64,000 bases of DNA from Bacillus sp. NTK034 (GTDB lineage Bacteria > Bacillota > Bacilli > Bacillales > Cytobacillaceae): the NCBI RefSeq assembly GCF_017303275.1, contig NZ_JAFKOJ010000011.1, positions 102,421 to 166,420 on the forward strand. Reading direction: 5' to 3'. Under the pieces are notes generated by a model. It saw nothing but the letters and a program-made list of their open reading frames with translations, was not told the origin of the DNA and ran no database searches. Position 1 is the first letter of the stretch, and every line of letters starts with the position of its first letter. This document shows, one piece after another, positions 39,797-48,597 of the stretch. The position numbers and the translations under genes were made by a program.

Positions 39797-40704
39797 CCGG
39801 CCTGCTCCTCGCTCGTCATCTGAAGGAAAATGTCTTCCAATGATCGCTTTTCTTCTTCCACCCGGTAAACGGAAAATCCATCTGCTACAAGTCCGCGCAC
39901 AGCCTCAGCCACTTGCTCATCCGATTGCTGCGGCAGCGAAATGATGCCGCTATCCAAACCAGCCTTCATTCCTCTTCCCAGCAGGGAGCGCCAGGCTTTG
40001 TCGCTCTCGCTGACCTTTAATAAAACGGATTGCTGTGCAAACATGCGCATCGATTCAATTGAATCCTGAAAAATCATTTTCCCTTTCGTGACAATACCTA
40101 CTGTTGTCGCCATCTGATCAATCTCTGAAAGCAAATGACTGGAAATTAACACGGTCATCCCGCATTCAGATGGCAGGCTTTTAATTAAATTGCGGATCTC
40201 AATAATACCTGAAGGATCTAATCCGTTTGTCGGCTCATCCAGAATCAGCAATTCCGGGTTATTCAGCAGCGAAGCAGCAATTCCAAGCCGCTGCTTCATG
40301 CCGAGTGAGAAGCCCTTTACTTTCTTATCACCAGCATCAGTCAGCCGGACAATCTCCAGCACCTCAGCGATTCTCTGTTTTGGCACACCAAGTATTTTTC
40401 TCATTGCTTCAAGATTTTCTTTTGCCGTTAAATGCGGGTAATATGAAGGTGATTCTACAAGCGAGCCTACCCGTCCTAATATATTTAGTCTTTCTTTCTT
40501 TAAATCTTTTTGAAAAATTTCAATCCTGCCGGAATCAGGCTTCATCAGCCCCAAAAGCATCCGGATCGTTGTCGTTTTCCCTGCACCATTCGGACCCAGA
40601 AATCCGTAGATTTCCCCTTTGGGTATTTTCATTTCCAGACCTGACACCGCTTTCTCCTGACCAAAATGCTTTGATAAATTTTCCGTTCTTACGACATACT
40701 CCAT
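39793..40704 (-). CDS. ABC ATPase, lantibiotic-immunity type
   Basis: 303 residues from ATG 40704, chosen by GGTGAGAGG upstream. Walker A GPNGAGKTT, signature FSLGMKQRLGIA, Walker B LLILDEPTNGLDPSG, switch SSHLLSEIDQMA. These features are those of BcrA/LanF ATPases. A tandem repeat suited to an OmpR-type regulator lies 60-75 bases upstream, and the kinase/regulator pair is next door. Confidence 0.92.
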   Translation of the reverse strand: MEYVVRTENLSKHFGQEKAVSGLEMKIPKGEIYGFLGPNGAGKTTTIRMLLGLMKPDSGRIEIFQKDLKKERLNILGRVGSLVESPSYYPHLTAKENLEAMRKILGVPKQRIAEVLEIVRLTDAGDKKVKGFSLGMKQRLGIAASLLNNPELLILDEPTNGLDPSGIIEIRNLIKSLPSECGMTVLISSHLLSEIDQMATTVGIVTKGKMIFQDSIESMRMFAQQSVLLKVSESDKAWRSLLGRGMKAGLDSGIISLPQQSDEQVAEAVRGLVADGFSVYRVEEEKRSLEDIFLQMTSEEQAG

Positions 40705-40761
40705 TCCTCTCACCTCACTTTCCATCTTAGCCAGGCAAGGTTAAAACAAAGGTAGGGGGAA

Positions 40762-40779
40762 GTTTAAAATTTGTTTAAA
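40762..40779. promoter_or_regulatory. Candidate response-regulator binding repeat
   Basis: GTTTAAA at 40762-40768 and again at 40773-40779, an 11-base period typical of OmpR-family direct-repeat sites. It lies between the ABC operon and the divergent small membrane gene. Confidence 0.5.
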
Positions 40780-40840
40780 TGATACTTTTTTCCTCCTAAA
40801 TCGTCTAATACAGTAAGCACCTTGGGAAGGGGAAAACCTT

Positions 40841-41017
40841 ATGACGTTTAAAAGGCTTTTTAACATTGGCTACGCTGTATTCCTGCTTGCCTGTTTACTC
40901 GTATATTTTTTTATTCCACACACTTATGCCTGGGTTATCCTCGTTATTCTGGCAGTCCTCTTTGGCATTTACCAATTGATAGCATTATGGAATTTAAAAC
41001 AAAAAAGGAGCTCCTGA
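40841..41017 (+). CDS. Small two-helix membrane protein, 58 aa
   Basis: ATG 40841 with GGAAGGGG eight bases upstream. Two membrane segments (YAVFLLACLLVYFFIPH and WVILVILAVLFGIYQLIALW) and a basic end. It is divergent from the ABC exporter and convergent with the kinase gene, so it may be induced by the same stimulus and help detoxification. This is inference. Confidence 0.7.
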   Translation: MTFKRLFNIGYAVFLLACLLVYFFIPHTYAWVILVILAVLFGIYQLIALWNLKQKRSS

Positions 41018-41030
41018 TAAGGCAGCTCCT
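41006..41030. terminator. Shared terminator
   Basis: AGGAGCT-N11-AGCTCCT between the small membrane gene and convergent kinase gene. The right side continues TAATGTTTTCTT. Confidence 0.65.
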
Positions 41031-42393
41031 AATGTTTTCTTAAGATTTTTATGATTGTGCCCTCGTCACCGGAATCGATATCCCACTCCAGTTTCATGCC
41101 CTTCACCATCATATCAACGATGGATAAACCGATTCCGGCTCCTTTTTCATTGGAGCTGTTTTTAAGCCCCTTTCCATGATCGATAACAACAATCGCATCG
41201 TACTCATCGGTGGATTCAGTCGCCACTTTAAGGTAAAGTCCATCCTTCGCATGCCGCAGTATATTTTGCAGAATGTTATCAAAAATACGGCCCAGCCACA
41301 TTGGATCGGTCAGCCATTTCACTTCAAACGGCTCTAACTCGATGTTCACCTCAAAACTTTCTTTCTCAAAAACCGGATACCAGGATGCCAAACTTTCACG
41401 AACAAACCGGACAGCATCCAGCTCGATCAGCTCCTGCTTATGCTTGCTCGCCATCAAAAGCGTGTAGCTCATTAAGTTCTCAATCAGTCTATCAATATTG
41501 ACAATCGAAGTTTCCAGCGCTTTGACCGCCTGTTTTCCTGCTGGAGACAGATTTTCCTTTGCAATCGAGTATGTTTGCGCATTGATTTTCGTTAAAGGCG
41601 TCCGCAGGTCATGGGACAGATTGGCGATCAGCTCCCTCCGCAGCTGTTCTTCCTCCTGCTCGCGTTGCTTGCTTTCCTTGAGCTCAAGGATCATCTCATT
41701 AAAAGTCCGTTCCAGCTGGCCGATTTCATCATTGTTTTGCACATCAATGCCGATCGGGAGATTATTATCCATATCCCGTCTTTCCATCGCCTCCTGGAGT
41801 TGAAGCAGTCTTTTGCGGATGCCACGGAAAAATAAAAAAGAGACGATAATAAACAGGGAAATGATCAAAAGCAGACCGGCTCCTAAGAAAAGTCCATATT
41901 TCTCTGTTACCTCCACAATCGGTGGAAGAAATAAATTCCTCGGTATTTCAAGAACGATAAAACCGTTCTTTTCATCCCCGCCAATAAAACTTATAACTGT
42001 AAACGGATCGCCGCCATACCGTTCCTTAATAAACTTCGCTGTAAAGGCAGGAGTCCAATTAGCAGGCAGGTCCCCCTTCACATCCAGCTGCTCCAGTACA
42101 TTTCCCTTTTCATCCACCCAAAACATTGAGGCTTCAGGATAGTCCTTTTTCCATTTCGAAAAAAGCTTATGAATGCTTTCACTTGAGGCATTCTCCACTT
42201 CTGCTGCATCCGCATGCCATTTTTCTTCAATATGACTGGGATCGGATTCATTCTTGTTTTTTTCTCCTGAAATGTCCTCTTGGAGACCCATAGCCAGCAT
42301 AGCCACAAGTAAATAAGCTGCCTGAAACAGAAATAAGGCAACCAGAATAATCGCCATATACTTCGCCTGCAGCGATTGGAAAAACCTTTTCAT
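41029..42393 (-). CDS. Sensor histidine kinase
   Basis: 454 residues. First membrane segment at 11-34, an extracellular sensor region to about 165, second segment (LFLGAGLLLIISLFIIVSFLFF), HAMP, HisKA (LIANLSHDLRTPLTKI, phospho-His near 263), and an HATPase with N box NILQNILRHA and G box GIGLSIVD. The 130-residue sensor region is acidic and lacks the tiny loop of BceS-type kinases, so it may sense its ligand directly. It overlaps the regulator gene by four bases. Confidence 0.93.
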   Translation of the reverse strand: MKRFFQSLQAKYMAIILVALFLFQAAYLLVAMLAMGLQEDISGEKNKNESDPSHIEEKWHADAAEVENASSESIHKLFSKWKKDYPEASMFWVDEKGNVLEQLDVKGDLPANWTPAFTAKFIKERYGGDPFTVISFIGGDEKNGFIVLEIPRNLFLPPIVEVTEKYGLFLGAGLLLIISLFIIVSFLFFRGIRKRLLQLQEAMERRDMDNNLPIGIDVQNNDEIGQLERTFNEMILELKESKQREQEEEQLRRELIANLSHDLRTPLTKINAQTYSIAKENLSPAGKQAVKALETSIVNIDRLIENLMSYTLLMASKHKQELIELDAVRFVRESLASWYPVFEKESFEVNIELEPFEVKWLTDPMWLGRIFDNILQNILRHAKDGLYLKVATESTDEYDAIVVIDHGKGLKNSSNEKGAGIGLSIVDMMVKGMKLEWDIDSGDEGTIIKILRKH

Positions 42394-43058
42394 ATCTTCA
42401 CCCTGTAGCCGATTCCGCGAATGGTCTCAATGATTTCAGGACGCGAAGGGTTCTTCTCGAGTTTTTCACGAAGATAGCGGATATGAACCATCAGGGTTTT
42501 GTCGCCCTCCATATATTTTTCTCCCCAGACGCCTTCATAAAGCTGCTCTTTTGTCAGTATCTGATTCAGATGGCGAATGAAGTGCTGAAACAGCTGATAC
42601 TGCTTGCCTGTCAATTGAATTTCATCGTCTGCATCCCGATCAAAAATCCTCAGGTCCTTTGTATGTACCTGTAAGTGGTGAAGCTCCAGCACCTGATCAT
42701 TCTTTTGAAATCGCCTTAACAGCACTTCAATCCTCGCAGCGAGCTCATCCGGCTGGAAAGGCTTTGTAAGATAATCATCAGCAAAGCTCAGGCCCTCCAG
42801 CTTATCCTCTACCGCCGTCCTTGCCGATAGCATAAGTACTGGCATGTCACTCTTTACTTTCTTAATCCGCTTCCCAAGCGAAAACCCGTCAAGCCCCGGA
42901 AGCATCACATCTAAAATGGCAATATCGGCATCAGAAAGATAATTTTCCATACCTTCTCCAGACTGCAGCCAGATCACCTCATAGCCTCTTTCCTCTAAAT
43001 CATTTTTCAGCCAGCTGCCAATATCACTTTCGTCTTCTATGTATAAAATTCGAACCAT
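42390..43058 (-). CDS. OmpR-family response regulator
   Basis: 222 residues from ATG 43058. Receiver domain with phospho-Asp in DIAILDVMLPGLDG and lysine in DDYLTKPF. C-terminal winged helix (ELHHLQVHTKDLRIFDRDADD, then MVHIRYLREKLEKNPSRPEIIETIRGIGYRV). It should control the adjacent three-gene ABC exporter. A GTG nine bases upstream is an alternative start. Confidence 0.95.
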   Translation of the reverse strand: MVRILYIEDESDIGSWLKNDLEERGYEVIWLQSGEGMENYLSDADIAILDVMLPGLDGFSLGKRIKKVKSDMPVLMLSARTAVEDKLEGLSFADDYLTKPFQPDELAARIEVLLRRFQKNDQVLELHHLQVHTKDLRIFDRDADDEIQLTGKQYQLFQHFIRHLNQILTKEQLYEGVWGEKYMEGDKTLMVHIRYLREKLEKNPSRPEIIETIRGIGYRVKI

Positions 43059-43291
43059 ACTCTCCACCCTTTAATTAATCTTTTACGAATCTGCTTTTGA
43101 ACATCATCTTATAAGTTCCCGAATCTAACAAATACTTCCTGCTATTCTACGATACTTATTATTGATAGGATTCATTTTTCCCGCCATGATTACTTCTCTA
43201 TAAACAGGGTACATACTAACTAAGCTTTTCAATACCTTATTGCCTGCCACTAAGTATTCTTCCAAAAAGAGTTTTAGCGGGAGGTGATGAA

Positions 43292-43486
43292 GTGAGAAAA
43301 GTTTACCGAATTGAGGAATTGCTCGCTTATTTAGCATCTATTGGCTATCCTCTCACAGAGGAAAAAATCCATCATCTGATTCAGAATAAGGACATCCCGC
43401 ATCTTAGACCTTACGGAAATTTGTATGTCTTCAACCTGGATCACATCGACTGGTGGGTCGGCCAGAGGAGAGAAAGCATTACCTAG
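43292..43486 (+). CDS. Small DNA-binding-like protein, 64 aa
   Basis: GTG 43292 is set by GGGAGGTGATGAA. The sequence RIEELLAYLASIGYPLTEEKIHHLIQNKDIPHLRP... followed by YVFNLDHIDWWV has the shape of an excisionase/MerR-like helix-turn-helix (helix, helix, wing, then DHIDWW). Function unknown. No phage genes are nearby. Confidence 0.7.
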   Translation: MRKVYRIEELLAYLASIGYPLTEEKIHHLIQNKDIPHLRPYGNLYVFNLDHIDWWVGQRRESIT

Positions 43487-43511
43487 CCCCGCTCTTTAGC
43501 GGGGTTTTTAC
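43485..43511 (+). terminator. Intrinsic terminator
   Basis: AGCCCCGCT-CTTT-AGCGGGGTTTTTA right after the small HTH gene. Confidence 0.9.
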
Positions 43512-43601
43512 TATGTAAAAAACATTCGCCATTAACAGCGAATGCTTTTTCGAACTCTTAATTCAGCTCCTCCCTTACAGAGTTCCGGAATTCGCTGTTT
43601 G

Positions 43602-44663
43602 TCAGAAATTGAAGCTGAAAACTGTCATATTCCTTGAAAGCTCCTTAAACTGCGCATTGCTCAGATCATTTGCAAGGAAAGCCATTTCTGTACGATTGCC
43701 CTCTTTATCGGTTGCATACATGCTGATGGTAAAAACAAAGGCTGTTGATCCTCCCTTTTGCCCTGCATGCTGAAGCCACTCCCGGTTGCGGGGATTTTTC
43801 AGCAGCTGCTCCATAACCGGGTCAAGATAAGAATGGACTTCCTTGGAAAAATAGTTTTTCCTGTTTAATAGGCTCATCAGCTCTGCATAATCACCAGCAG
43901 TAGCACGCGGAAGCCTGTCAGACCATATTCTTTGAAAATCCATATCGAGAACCTTCAATAGTTCCTTCTTACCTTTTTCGAGTGGCGGATGGCTGTCCCA
44001 TTTTTGATGAATGTCTATAGCTCTGCTTCGATACTCATCAAGACTCATGCCCTTCAATTCCTTAAGCGCCTCTTCTTTTGTGAAACCCTCTTCCTCCATC
44101 AGCTCCATCGGGATAAAAAGGGCACTGACAATCGGATACATCTTTTCATGACTGGCAAGCTTCAAATCTTCAGCAAGTCTATTTACATTTTCAATTCCCA
44201 GGACATTCAGCAGGTAATCGGTGTTTGCATTCGAACTGTAAGCGATCATCCCATTTGTCACTTCACTTAGAGGAACACTCTCCACCTCTTCTGAAAGGCT
44301 ATCAATCCACGCCTGGTGGGCTCCTCCATCTGTTTTAGGAACATAATACGTTTCCATGGTCTTTAAATCGACTTTTTCCTTTGGGTCTATTTCTCCCTCC
44401 GCTGCCTGACGCGCATATTCAATTGCCACCATAATTTTAACCGTGCTGGCTAAAGGAAGCGGCACATCCTCATTGATTTTAACCCACTCTTCATCATTAT
44501 GCCGAATAACCAAGGCCATATTGTCTGTATGCCTGTGTTCCTGCACATACCCGATGACTGACTCAGGATCACCGCTGTTTTTCCCCTTTAGATACATGAA
44601 TAGGGCCAAAGCTGCTGCTGCCAAAATAAGAACTATTCCAGTGATTAACCACATCATTTTCAA
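43602..44663 (-). CDS. Class A beta-lactamase-like serine hydrolase
   Basis: 353 residues from TTG 44663. This start is chosen because GGAGG (44673-44677) lies eight bases upstream; the ATG at 44678 overlaps that GGAGG. One membrane anchor (WLITGIVLILAAAALALFMYL) then a beta-lactamase fold with LASTVKIMVAIEYA (SxxK), YSSNANTDYL (SDN-like) and QKGGS (KTG-like). It probably acts on peptidoglycan or a related ester outside the cell, not necessarily on antibiotics. Its ribosome site is buried in a 16-bp hairpin. Confidence 0.85.
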   Translation of the reverse strand: MKMMWLITGIVLILAAAALALFMYLKGKNSGDPESVIGYVQEHRHTDNMALVIRHNDEEWVKINEDVPLPLASTVKIMVAIEYARQAAEGEIDPKEKVDLKTMETYYVPKTDGGAHQAWIDSLSEEVESVPLSEVTNGMIAYSSNANTDYLLNVLGIENVNRLAEDLKLASHEKMYPIVSALFIPMELMEEEGFTKEEALKELKGMSLDEYRSRAIDIHQKWDSHPPLEKGKKELLKVLDMDFQRIWSDRLPRATAGDYAELMSLLNRKNYFSKEVHSYLDPVMEQLLKNPRNREWLQHAGQKGGSTAFVFTISMYATDKEGNRTEMAFLANDLSNAQFKELSRNMTVFSFNF

Positions 44664-44668
44664 AAAGA

Positions 44669-44723
44669 AAACCTCCATGATTACGCTGTACTATTTAAAT
44701 ACGAAAGGTAATCATGGAGGTTT
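44669..44723 (-). promoter_or_regulatory. Hairpin sequestering a ribosome site
   Basis: Two perfect 16-base arms (44669-44684 and 44708-44723; AAACCTCCATGATTAC and complement) with a 23-base loop. In the minus-strand RNA the downstream arm contains GGAGG of the TTG 44663 start, paired to CCTCC. The arm is followed by TCTTTTTG, so the element also looks like a terminator whose T-run reaches the start codon. Confidence 0.75.
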
Positions 44724-44787
44724 CATCATATAGAAAAAATCCTATTAATTCGCACTTCAGTACAGCGCAAGATGAGCTGGCATACCT

Positions 44788-44809
44788 TTCAATCAAACGT
44801 TTGATTGAA
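44788..44809. promoter_or_regulatory. 22-bp perfect palindrome, likely operator
   Basis: TTCAATCAAAC followed by its exact complement. It lies in the gap between the class A hydrolase gene and the small 44904 gene. The length and symmetry are typical of TetR-family sites. No TetR gene is in the window. Confidence 0.65.
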
Positions 44810-44903
44810 TTTTTGGGGGTTCAAAAACTTAAGGCATAGCCTAATAAAAAGAATGCAAACTAAAAACGCAGATGCCTTAATCACTATAAAGGAGGTGAAA
44901 ATC

Positions 44904-45035
44904 ATGGCAAAGAAAAAGAAAAGCCAATCAGATCATAAGAATAATGCACTTCCAAAAGAAACAGAATATGCGGATGACAGAGAAAATGGTCTTGAAAGAA
45001 TCGCTTTAAAAGCCCAAAGAGACAACACCAAGTAA
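44904..45035 (+). CDS. Small charged protein, 43 aa
   Basis: ATG 44904 with a near-ideal AAAGGAGGTGA. The peptide starts MAKKKKSQSDHKNNALPKE and ends LERIALKAQRDNTK: basic, soluble, probably disordered. The size and composition resemble minor spore-core or small stress proteins, but the family is not recognised. Confidence 0.68.
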   Translation: MAKKKKSQSDHKNNALPKETEYADDRENGLERIALKAQRDNTK

Positions 45036-45042
45036 GCCATAT

Positions 45043-45062
45043 GGGACAGTTAAACTGTCCCT
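45043..45062. terminator. Hairpin between convergent genes
   Basis: GGGACAG-TTAAA-CTGTCCC then TATTTACC. It uses the same GGGACAG unit as the REP-like repeat at 3697. Confidence 0.6.
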
Positions 45063-45420
45063 ATTTACCCCTGTCATTACGGCCAAAATGCATGTGGTAC
45101 ACTTTTCGTGTTTTAGTTTCGGCTTCAATATTGCTGATAAATCGTTCTTTAACCTCCTCCATAAGCAGACTCTCCAGCTTTTCAAGCCTTTTTGGTCCGA
45201 ATCCGGTCATTTTTTCAGAGATTATCACCTTAAGCTCTCCATATTGCTTATACATTCGAATGCTTCCATGCCCAGTTCTTTTTGTTTTTCCTGCAGTGAA
45301 ATCAAATTCATATTTTTGCTCAATAAAGGAAGAAACCTCGGGAAGACCCAAATTCTCATATAATGTCGGAAATTGATGATGGACAGGAGAATCGGTGAAC
45401 CGTATGGATTCTATGTACAT
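45061..45420 (-). CDS. Hypothetical protein, 119 aa
   Basis: ATG 45420 (MYIESIRFTDSPV...) with GAGAGGAGAGG upstream. A longer frame to 45459 lacks a site. Mixed alpha/beta (YEFDFTAGKTKRTGHGSIRMYKQYGELKVIIS) with a helical end. No domain recognised. Its stop overlaps the hairpin shared with the small 44904 gene. Confidence 0.68.
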   Translation of the reverse strand: MYIESIRFTDSPVHHQFPTLYENLGLPEVSSFIEQKYEFDFTAGKTKRTGHGSIRMYKQYGELKVIISEKMTGFGPKRLEKLESLLMEEVKERFISNIEAETKTRKVYHMHFGRNDRGK

Positions 45421-45562
45421 AATCCCTCTCCTCTCAATGGTTACAGTAATTATCTCCAATTAGGAGTGAATTCACGCGAACCTTTCCAATACTGAAATTG
45501 TTTTTGCCGCCATGGACTGATAAAATCCTTTTTATAAGAATGAAATCAAAGGAGAACTTAAT

Positions 45563-45940
45563 ATGATCAATAAAATCGGAAAAATCACAGTATACGTTGA
45601 GGACCAGGAACAGGCAAAAGAGTTCTGGCTGAATAAAATGGGGTTTGTTCTAAAGTTCGAACAGCCTATGGGACAAAATGCTGCCTGGATTGAAGTTGGT
45701 CCAAGCAATGATGAATTTACAACTTTAGTTCTCTATTCAAAGGCAGCCATGGAACAGCAAAATCCATCTGCAGTTGCCCACCCATCCATCCTTTTCAGCA
45801 CATCTGATATTGAAGCTGCTTATGAACAAATGAAACAAAATGGCGTGGAAGTTGAGGATATGCTAAAAATGCCTTTTGGAACCATGTTTACGTTTAAAGA
45901 CCAGGATGGAAATAACTATTTATTAAGAGAGGATAAATAA
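45563..45940 (+). CDS. VOC-family protein (glyoxalase-like)
   Basis: 125 residues: one vicinal-oxygen-chelate unit with IGKITVYVEDQEQAKEFWLNKMGFVLKFEQ and C-terminal PFGTMFTFKDQDGNNYLL (E/Q-type metal positions uncertain). Members include glyoxalases, dioxygenases and antibiotic resistance proteins. AAAGGAG upstream. Substrate unknown. Confidence 0.87.
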   Translation: MINKIGKITVYVEDQEQAKEFWLNKMGFVLKFEQPMGQNAAWIEVGPSNDEFTTLVLYSKAAMEQQNPSAVAHPSILFSTSDIEAAYEQMKQNGVEVEDMLKMPFGTMFTFKDQDGNNYLLREDK

Positions 45941-45945
45941 TTCCA

Positions 45946-45988
45946 AGAAGACCTGTCCTTCAAATGCTGAGTGGACAGGTCTTTTTTC
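45946..45988. terminator. Bidirectional terminator
   Basis: AAGACCTGTCC-N16-GGACAGGTCTT then TTTTCTC, between two convergent VOC genes. Confidence 0.88.
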
Positions 45989-45990
45989 TC

Positions 45991-46494
45991 TTAGCCTTCA
46001 AATGCTTTCTTCAAAGTATTCAAATCAATCTTTTTCTCCATTTGGAGCAATGCCTTCATTACTCGCTCTGTTTTTTCAGAATCATGGCTGCTGATCATTT
46101 CGCTTAACTCTGCAGGTACGATTTGCCAGGATACGCCAAACTGATCCTTCAGCCAGCCGCATGCCTGTGCCTTCTCATCCCCGCCTTCAGAGAGCTTTTC
46201 CCAATAATAGTCTATTTCTTCTTGATTCTCGCAATTAACAATAAATGAAATTGCCTCATTAAACTTAAATTTTGGTCCGCCATTCAGGGCAGTAAACTCC
46301 TGCCCTTCCAGCTGAAATTTCACAGTCATAACCTTTCCCTCTGGCATGTCGCTAAGTTCGTGCCTTTCATTCCCATAGCGGGTAATCTTGCTGATAGCTG
46401 AGTCCTTAAAAATCGAAGTATAAAAGTTTGCTGCCTCTTCAGCTTCTGTATTGAACCATAAGTTTGGTGTGATTTTTTGGATTTTATTTTTCAT
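45991..46494 (-). CDS. VOC-family protein, PhnB/YjdN type
   Basis: 167 residues of the PhnB-like (3-dmu-9_3-mt) branch: KITPNLWFNTEAEEAANFYTSIFKDSAISKITRYG, EGKVMTVKFQLEGQEFTALNGGPKFKFNEAISFIV and QACGWLKDQFGVSWQIVP. These small proteins are often misnamed as methyltransferases. Function unknown. Convergent with another VOC gene of a different branch. Confidence 0.88.
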   Translation of the reverse strand: MKNKIQKITPNLWFNTEAEEAANFYTSIFKDSAISKITRYGNERHELSDMPEGKVMTVKFQLEGQEFTALNGGPKFKFNEAISFIVNCENQEEIDYYWEKLSEGGDEKAQACGWLKDQFGVSWQIVPAELSEMISSHDSEKTERVMKALLQMEKKIDLNTLKKAFEG

Positions 46495-46572
46495 GATATC
46501 AACTCCTGTTTAGATGCTCTTCATCTTCATTTTAGCCTAATTTTGAGTTTGATATTTAATGCTTATTAGTCA

Positions 46573-46597
46573 ATAAATCCTGTCACACTTAGCGACA
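46573..46597 (-). terminator. Intrinsic terminator of the thiamine operon
   Basis: On the minus strand GCCTGTCGC-TAA-GTGTGACAGG then ATTTATT, after thiF. Confidence 0.75.
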
Positions 46598-46608
46598 GGC
46601 AAAACTCA

Positions 46609-47628
46609 TTATCCCATGAAACGATGATACAGGTTCTTTGCCTGGAGAATGTCTCTTACCCCATGCACCAGCACTCTTCCATCCTTAAATACAACCACTC
46701 TTGCCTCATCGATCGAAAATGAGAGCAAATAAGGATTGCTCTCTACCATGATTCCTTGAGAGACCAGGGATTTTTCCAAAAAAGTAAAATCCATGTCCTG
46801 AAGGGCTGAAGGCCTGATTTGAACAGTATCCCTCCCGCAAAGCAGTGCTGTTTTTGTCTGATTTCTGTAGTCCAGGAAGGGATAAACTGGATTAGTCCCA
46901 CACGATAAGCACTGCGGATTCTTTAAGGAAGTAACATTAACAGAACTAAAATGATTTTTCCATACATCAAAAGAAACAAGTGTCCCGCGTAAGGATTCCA
47001 AGTCTTCTGCCAATATCTTTAATGCTTCAGCAGACTGGTAAGCCGCAACCATTTGAATAGCCGGCTGAATAACACCTCCCGTATCGCAAGTGGCACCTCC
47101 CAATGGCAATTTGTCCATCAGGCAATTCAGGCACGGTGACACCCCAGGCAAGATGGTATAGCTTAAACCATAGCTCCCCACACACCCTCCATATATCCAG
47201 GGAATCCGGTGCTTTTGAGTTATATCATTGATAAGAAAGCGAATGTCAAAATTATCTGTTGAGTCAATGATTAAATCAACACCCTCAATCAGCTCTTCAA
47301 TCTCCTGTACTCCTACATCCATTATACGGGCAATAACTTGAACCTCTGAATTGATGGCTTTCAGGCGTTTAGCCGCTGCTATCGCTTTTGGAGCTTTACG
47401 AACAACGTCTTCTTCACTATAAAGCTGCTGGCGCTGCAGGTTGCTCCACTCCACATAATCCCGATCGGCAATGGTTAATTTGCCGATGCCTGCCCTTGTG
47501 AGGGTTTCTGCATTTGCAGCCCCTAATGCACCAGCCCCTACAATCAAAGCGTGTTTTTCCCTCAGCTTTTTCTGTCCTTCTTTGCCAATCGCAGGAAATA
47601 ATATCTGGCGGGAGTATCGCTGATTCAA
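46609..47628 (-). CDS. thiF: Sulfur-carrier adenylyltransferase ThiF
   Basis: 339 residues of the E1/ThiF/MoeB type. ATP site [21 protein letters not shown]-finger region [17 protein letters not shown], and zinc cysteines C-L-N-C (near 168) and C-L-S-C (near 241). It adenylates the C-terminal glycine of ThiS for sulfur transfer. About 60 C-terminal residues form a small extra domain. Overlaps thiG by four bases. Confidence 0.93.
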   Translation of the reverse strand: MNQRYSRQILFPAIGKEGQKKLREKHALIVGAGALGAANAETLTRAGIGKLTIADRDYVEWSNLQRQQLYSEEDVVRKAPKAIAAAKRLKAINSEVQVIARIMDVGVQEIEELIEGVDLIIDSTDNFDIRFLINDITQKHRIPWIYGGCVGSYGLSYTILPGVSPCLNCLMDKLPLGGATCDTGGVIQPAIQMVAAYQSAEALKILAEDLESLRGTLVSFDVWKNHFSSVNVTSLKNPQCLSCGTNPVYPFLDYRNQTKTALLCGRDTVQIRPSALQDMDFTFLEKSLVSQGIMVESNPYLLSFSIDEARVVVFKDGRVLVHGVRDILQAKNLYHRFMG

Positions 47629-48392
47629 CTAAAAACCATTCCTTCCGCCGGGCTGCTTGCTGATGCATAACGCTTTTGGGGCATCCGGCCAGCTTCATAG
47701 CCCAGCCTTCCTGCTTCAATGGCGAGTTTCATTGCTTTTGCCATTTTAACAGGATCATCGGCAGAGGAGACAGCCGTATTTAATAACACACCATCTGCTC
47801 CCAGCTCCATTGCCAATGCCGCATCTGCCGGGCTCCCAATTCCAGCATCCACAATAATCGGAACAGCAGCCTGCTCTGTAATAAATTGAAGATTAATAGG
47901 ATTAATGATTCCCTGCCCTGAACCAATTGGCGAAGCACATGGCATGACCGCATGGCAGCCTATTTCTTCTAGTTTTCGGGCAAGGACGACATCATCAGAG
48001 GTATAAGGAAGAACAATAAATCCCTCGTCTAATAGAATCTCCGCTGCTTTTATTGTTTCTATTGGATCGGGAAGAAGTGTTTTGCTGCATCCAATAACCT
48101 CAACCTTAATCATGTCGCAGAGCCCGGAAGCTTTGGATAGCCTTGCTATTCGAACAGCCTCCTCAGCTGTACTTGCTCCTGCCGTATTTGGGAGTAATTT
48201 ATATTTCTTTAAATCCAGCTTTTCCAAAAAGTTGGGCTGGTTCGCTTCAAAAATGTTCATACGGCGTACTGCAAACGTAAGCACCTCTGCTTCCGAAGCT
48301 TCTACAGCTTCCCTCTGCACATCAAAGCTTGGATATTTTCCTGTTCCGAGCAGCAGCCGTGAATTAAATTCATAGGGTCCAATTTTCAACAA
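47625..48392 (-). CDS. thiG: Thiazole synthase ThiG
   Basis: 255 residues, TIM barrel. [51 protein letters not shown] and [32 protein letters not shown] are family signatures. It joins deoxyxylulose phosphate, dehydroglycine and ThiS thiocarboxylate into the thiazole ring. TTG start at 48392, eight bases after GGAGG inside thiS, is well supported. Confidence 0.95.
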   Translation of the reverse strand: MLKIGPYEFNSRLLLGTGKYPSFDVQREAVEASEAEVLTFAVRRMNIFEANQPNFLEKLDLKKYKLLPNTAGASTAEEAVRIARLSKASGLCDMIKVEVIGCSKTLLPDPIETIKAAEILLDEGFIVLPYTSDDVVLARKLEEIGCHAVMPCASPIGSGQGIINPINLQFITEQAAVPIIVDAGIGSPADAALAMELGADGVLLNTAVSSADDPVKMAKAMKLAIEAGRLGYEAGRMPQKRYASASSPAEGMVFS

Positions 48393-48393
48393 A

Positions 48394-48597
48394 TCATCCG
48401 CCTCCTACAAAGTGTACAATTTCGATTCGATCCCCGTCTGTCAGTATGGTTTCAGCATGTGTGGAATTATCCAAAATGTTCTGGTTTAGCTCGACAATGA
48501 CTACCTTTTGCTCCAAATGAAAGTGCTCGAGCAGGCGTGAAACAGAATTAACTGTTTCCGGCAGCACAATAGCATCTCCGTTAATGACAATATTCAT
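48394..48597 (-). CDS. thiS: Sulfur carrier ThiS
   Basis: 67 residues ending in VGGG, the exposed glycine tail that becomes a thiocarboxylate. Ubiquitin-like fold ([20 protein letters not shown]...GDRIEIVHF). ATG 48597 overlaps the thiO stop and has AAGGGGTG upstream. The longer frame to 48630 is not needed. Confidence 0.93.
   Translation of the reverse strand: MNIVINGDAIVLPETVNSVSRLLEHFHLEQKVVIVELNQNILDNSTHAETILTDGDRIEIVHFVGGG

Noticed and set aside
43125..43337. 70-codon minus-strand frame upstream of the response regulator
   Set aside because: It overlaps the GTG start and ribosome site of the small HTH gene on the other strand and lacks its own site.
43292..43486. Prophage excisionase
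   Set aside because: The fold fits a small excisionase-like HTH, but no integrase, attachment site or phage gene surrounds it.
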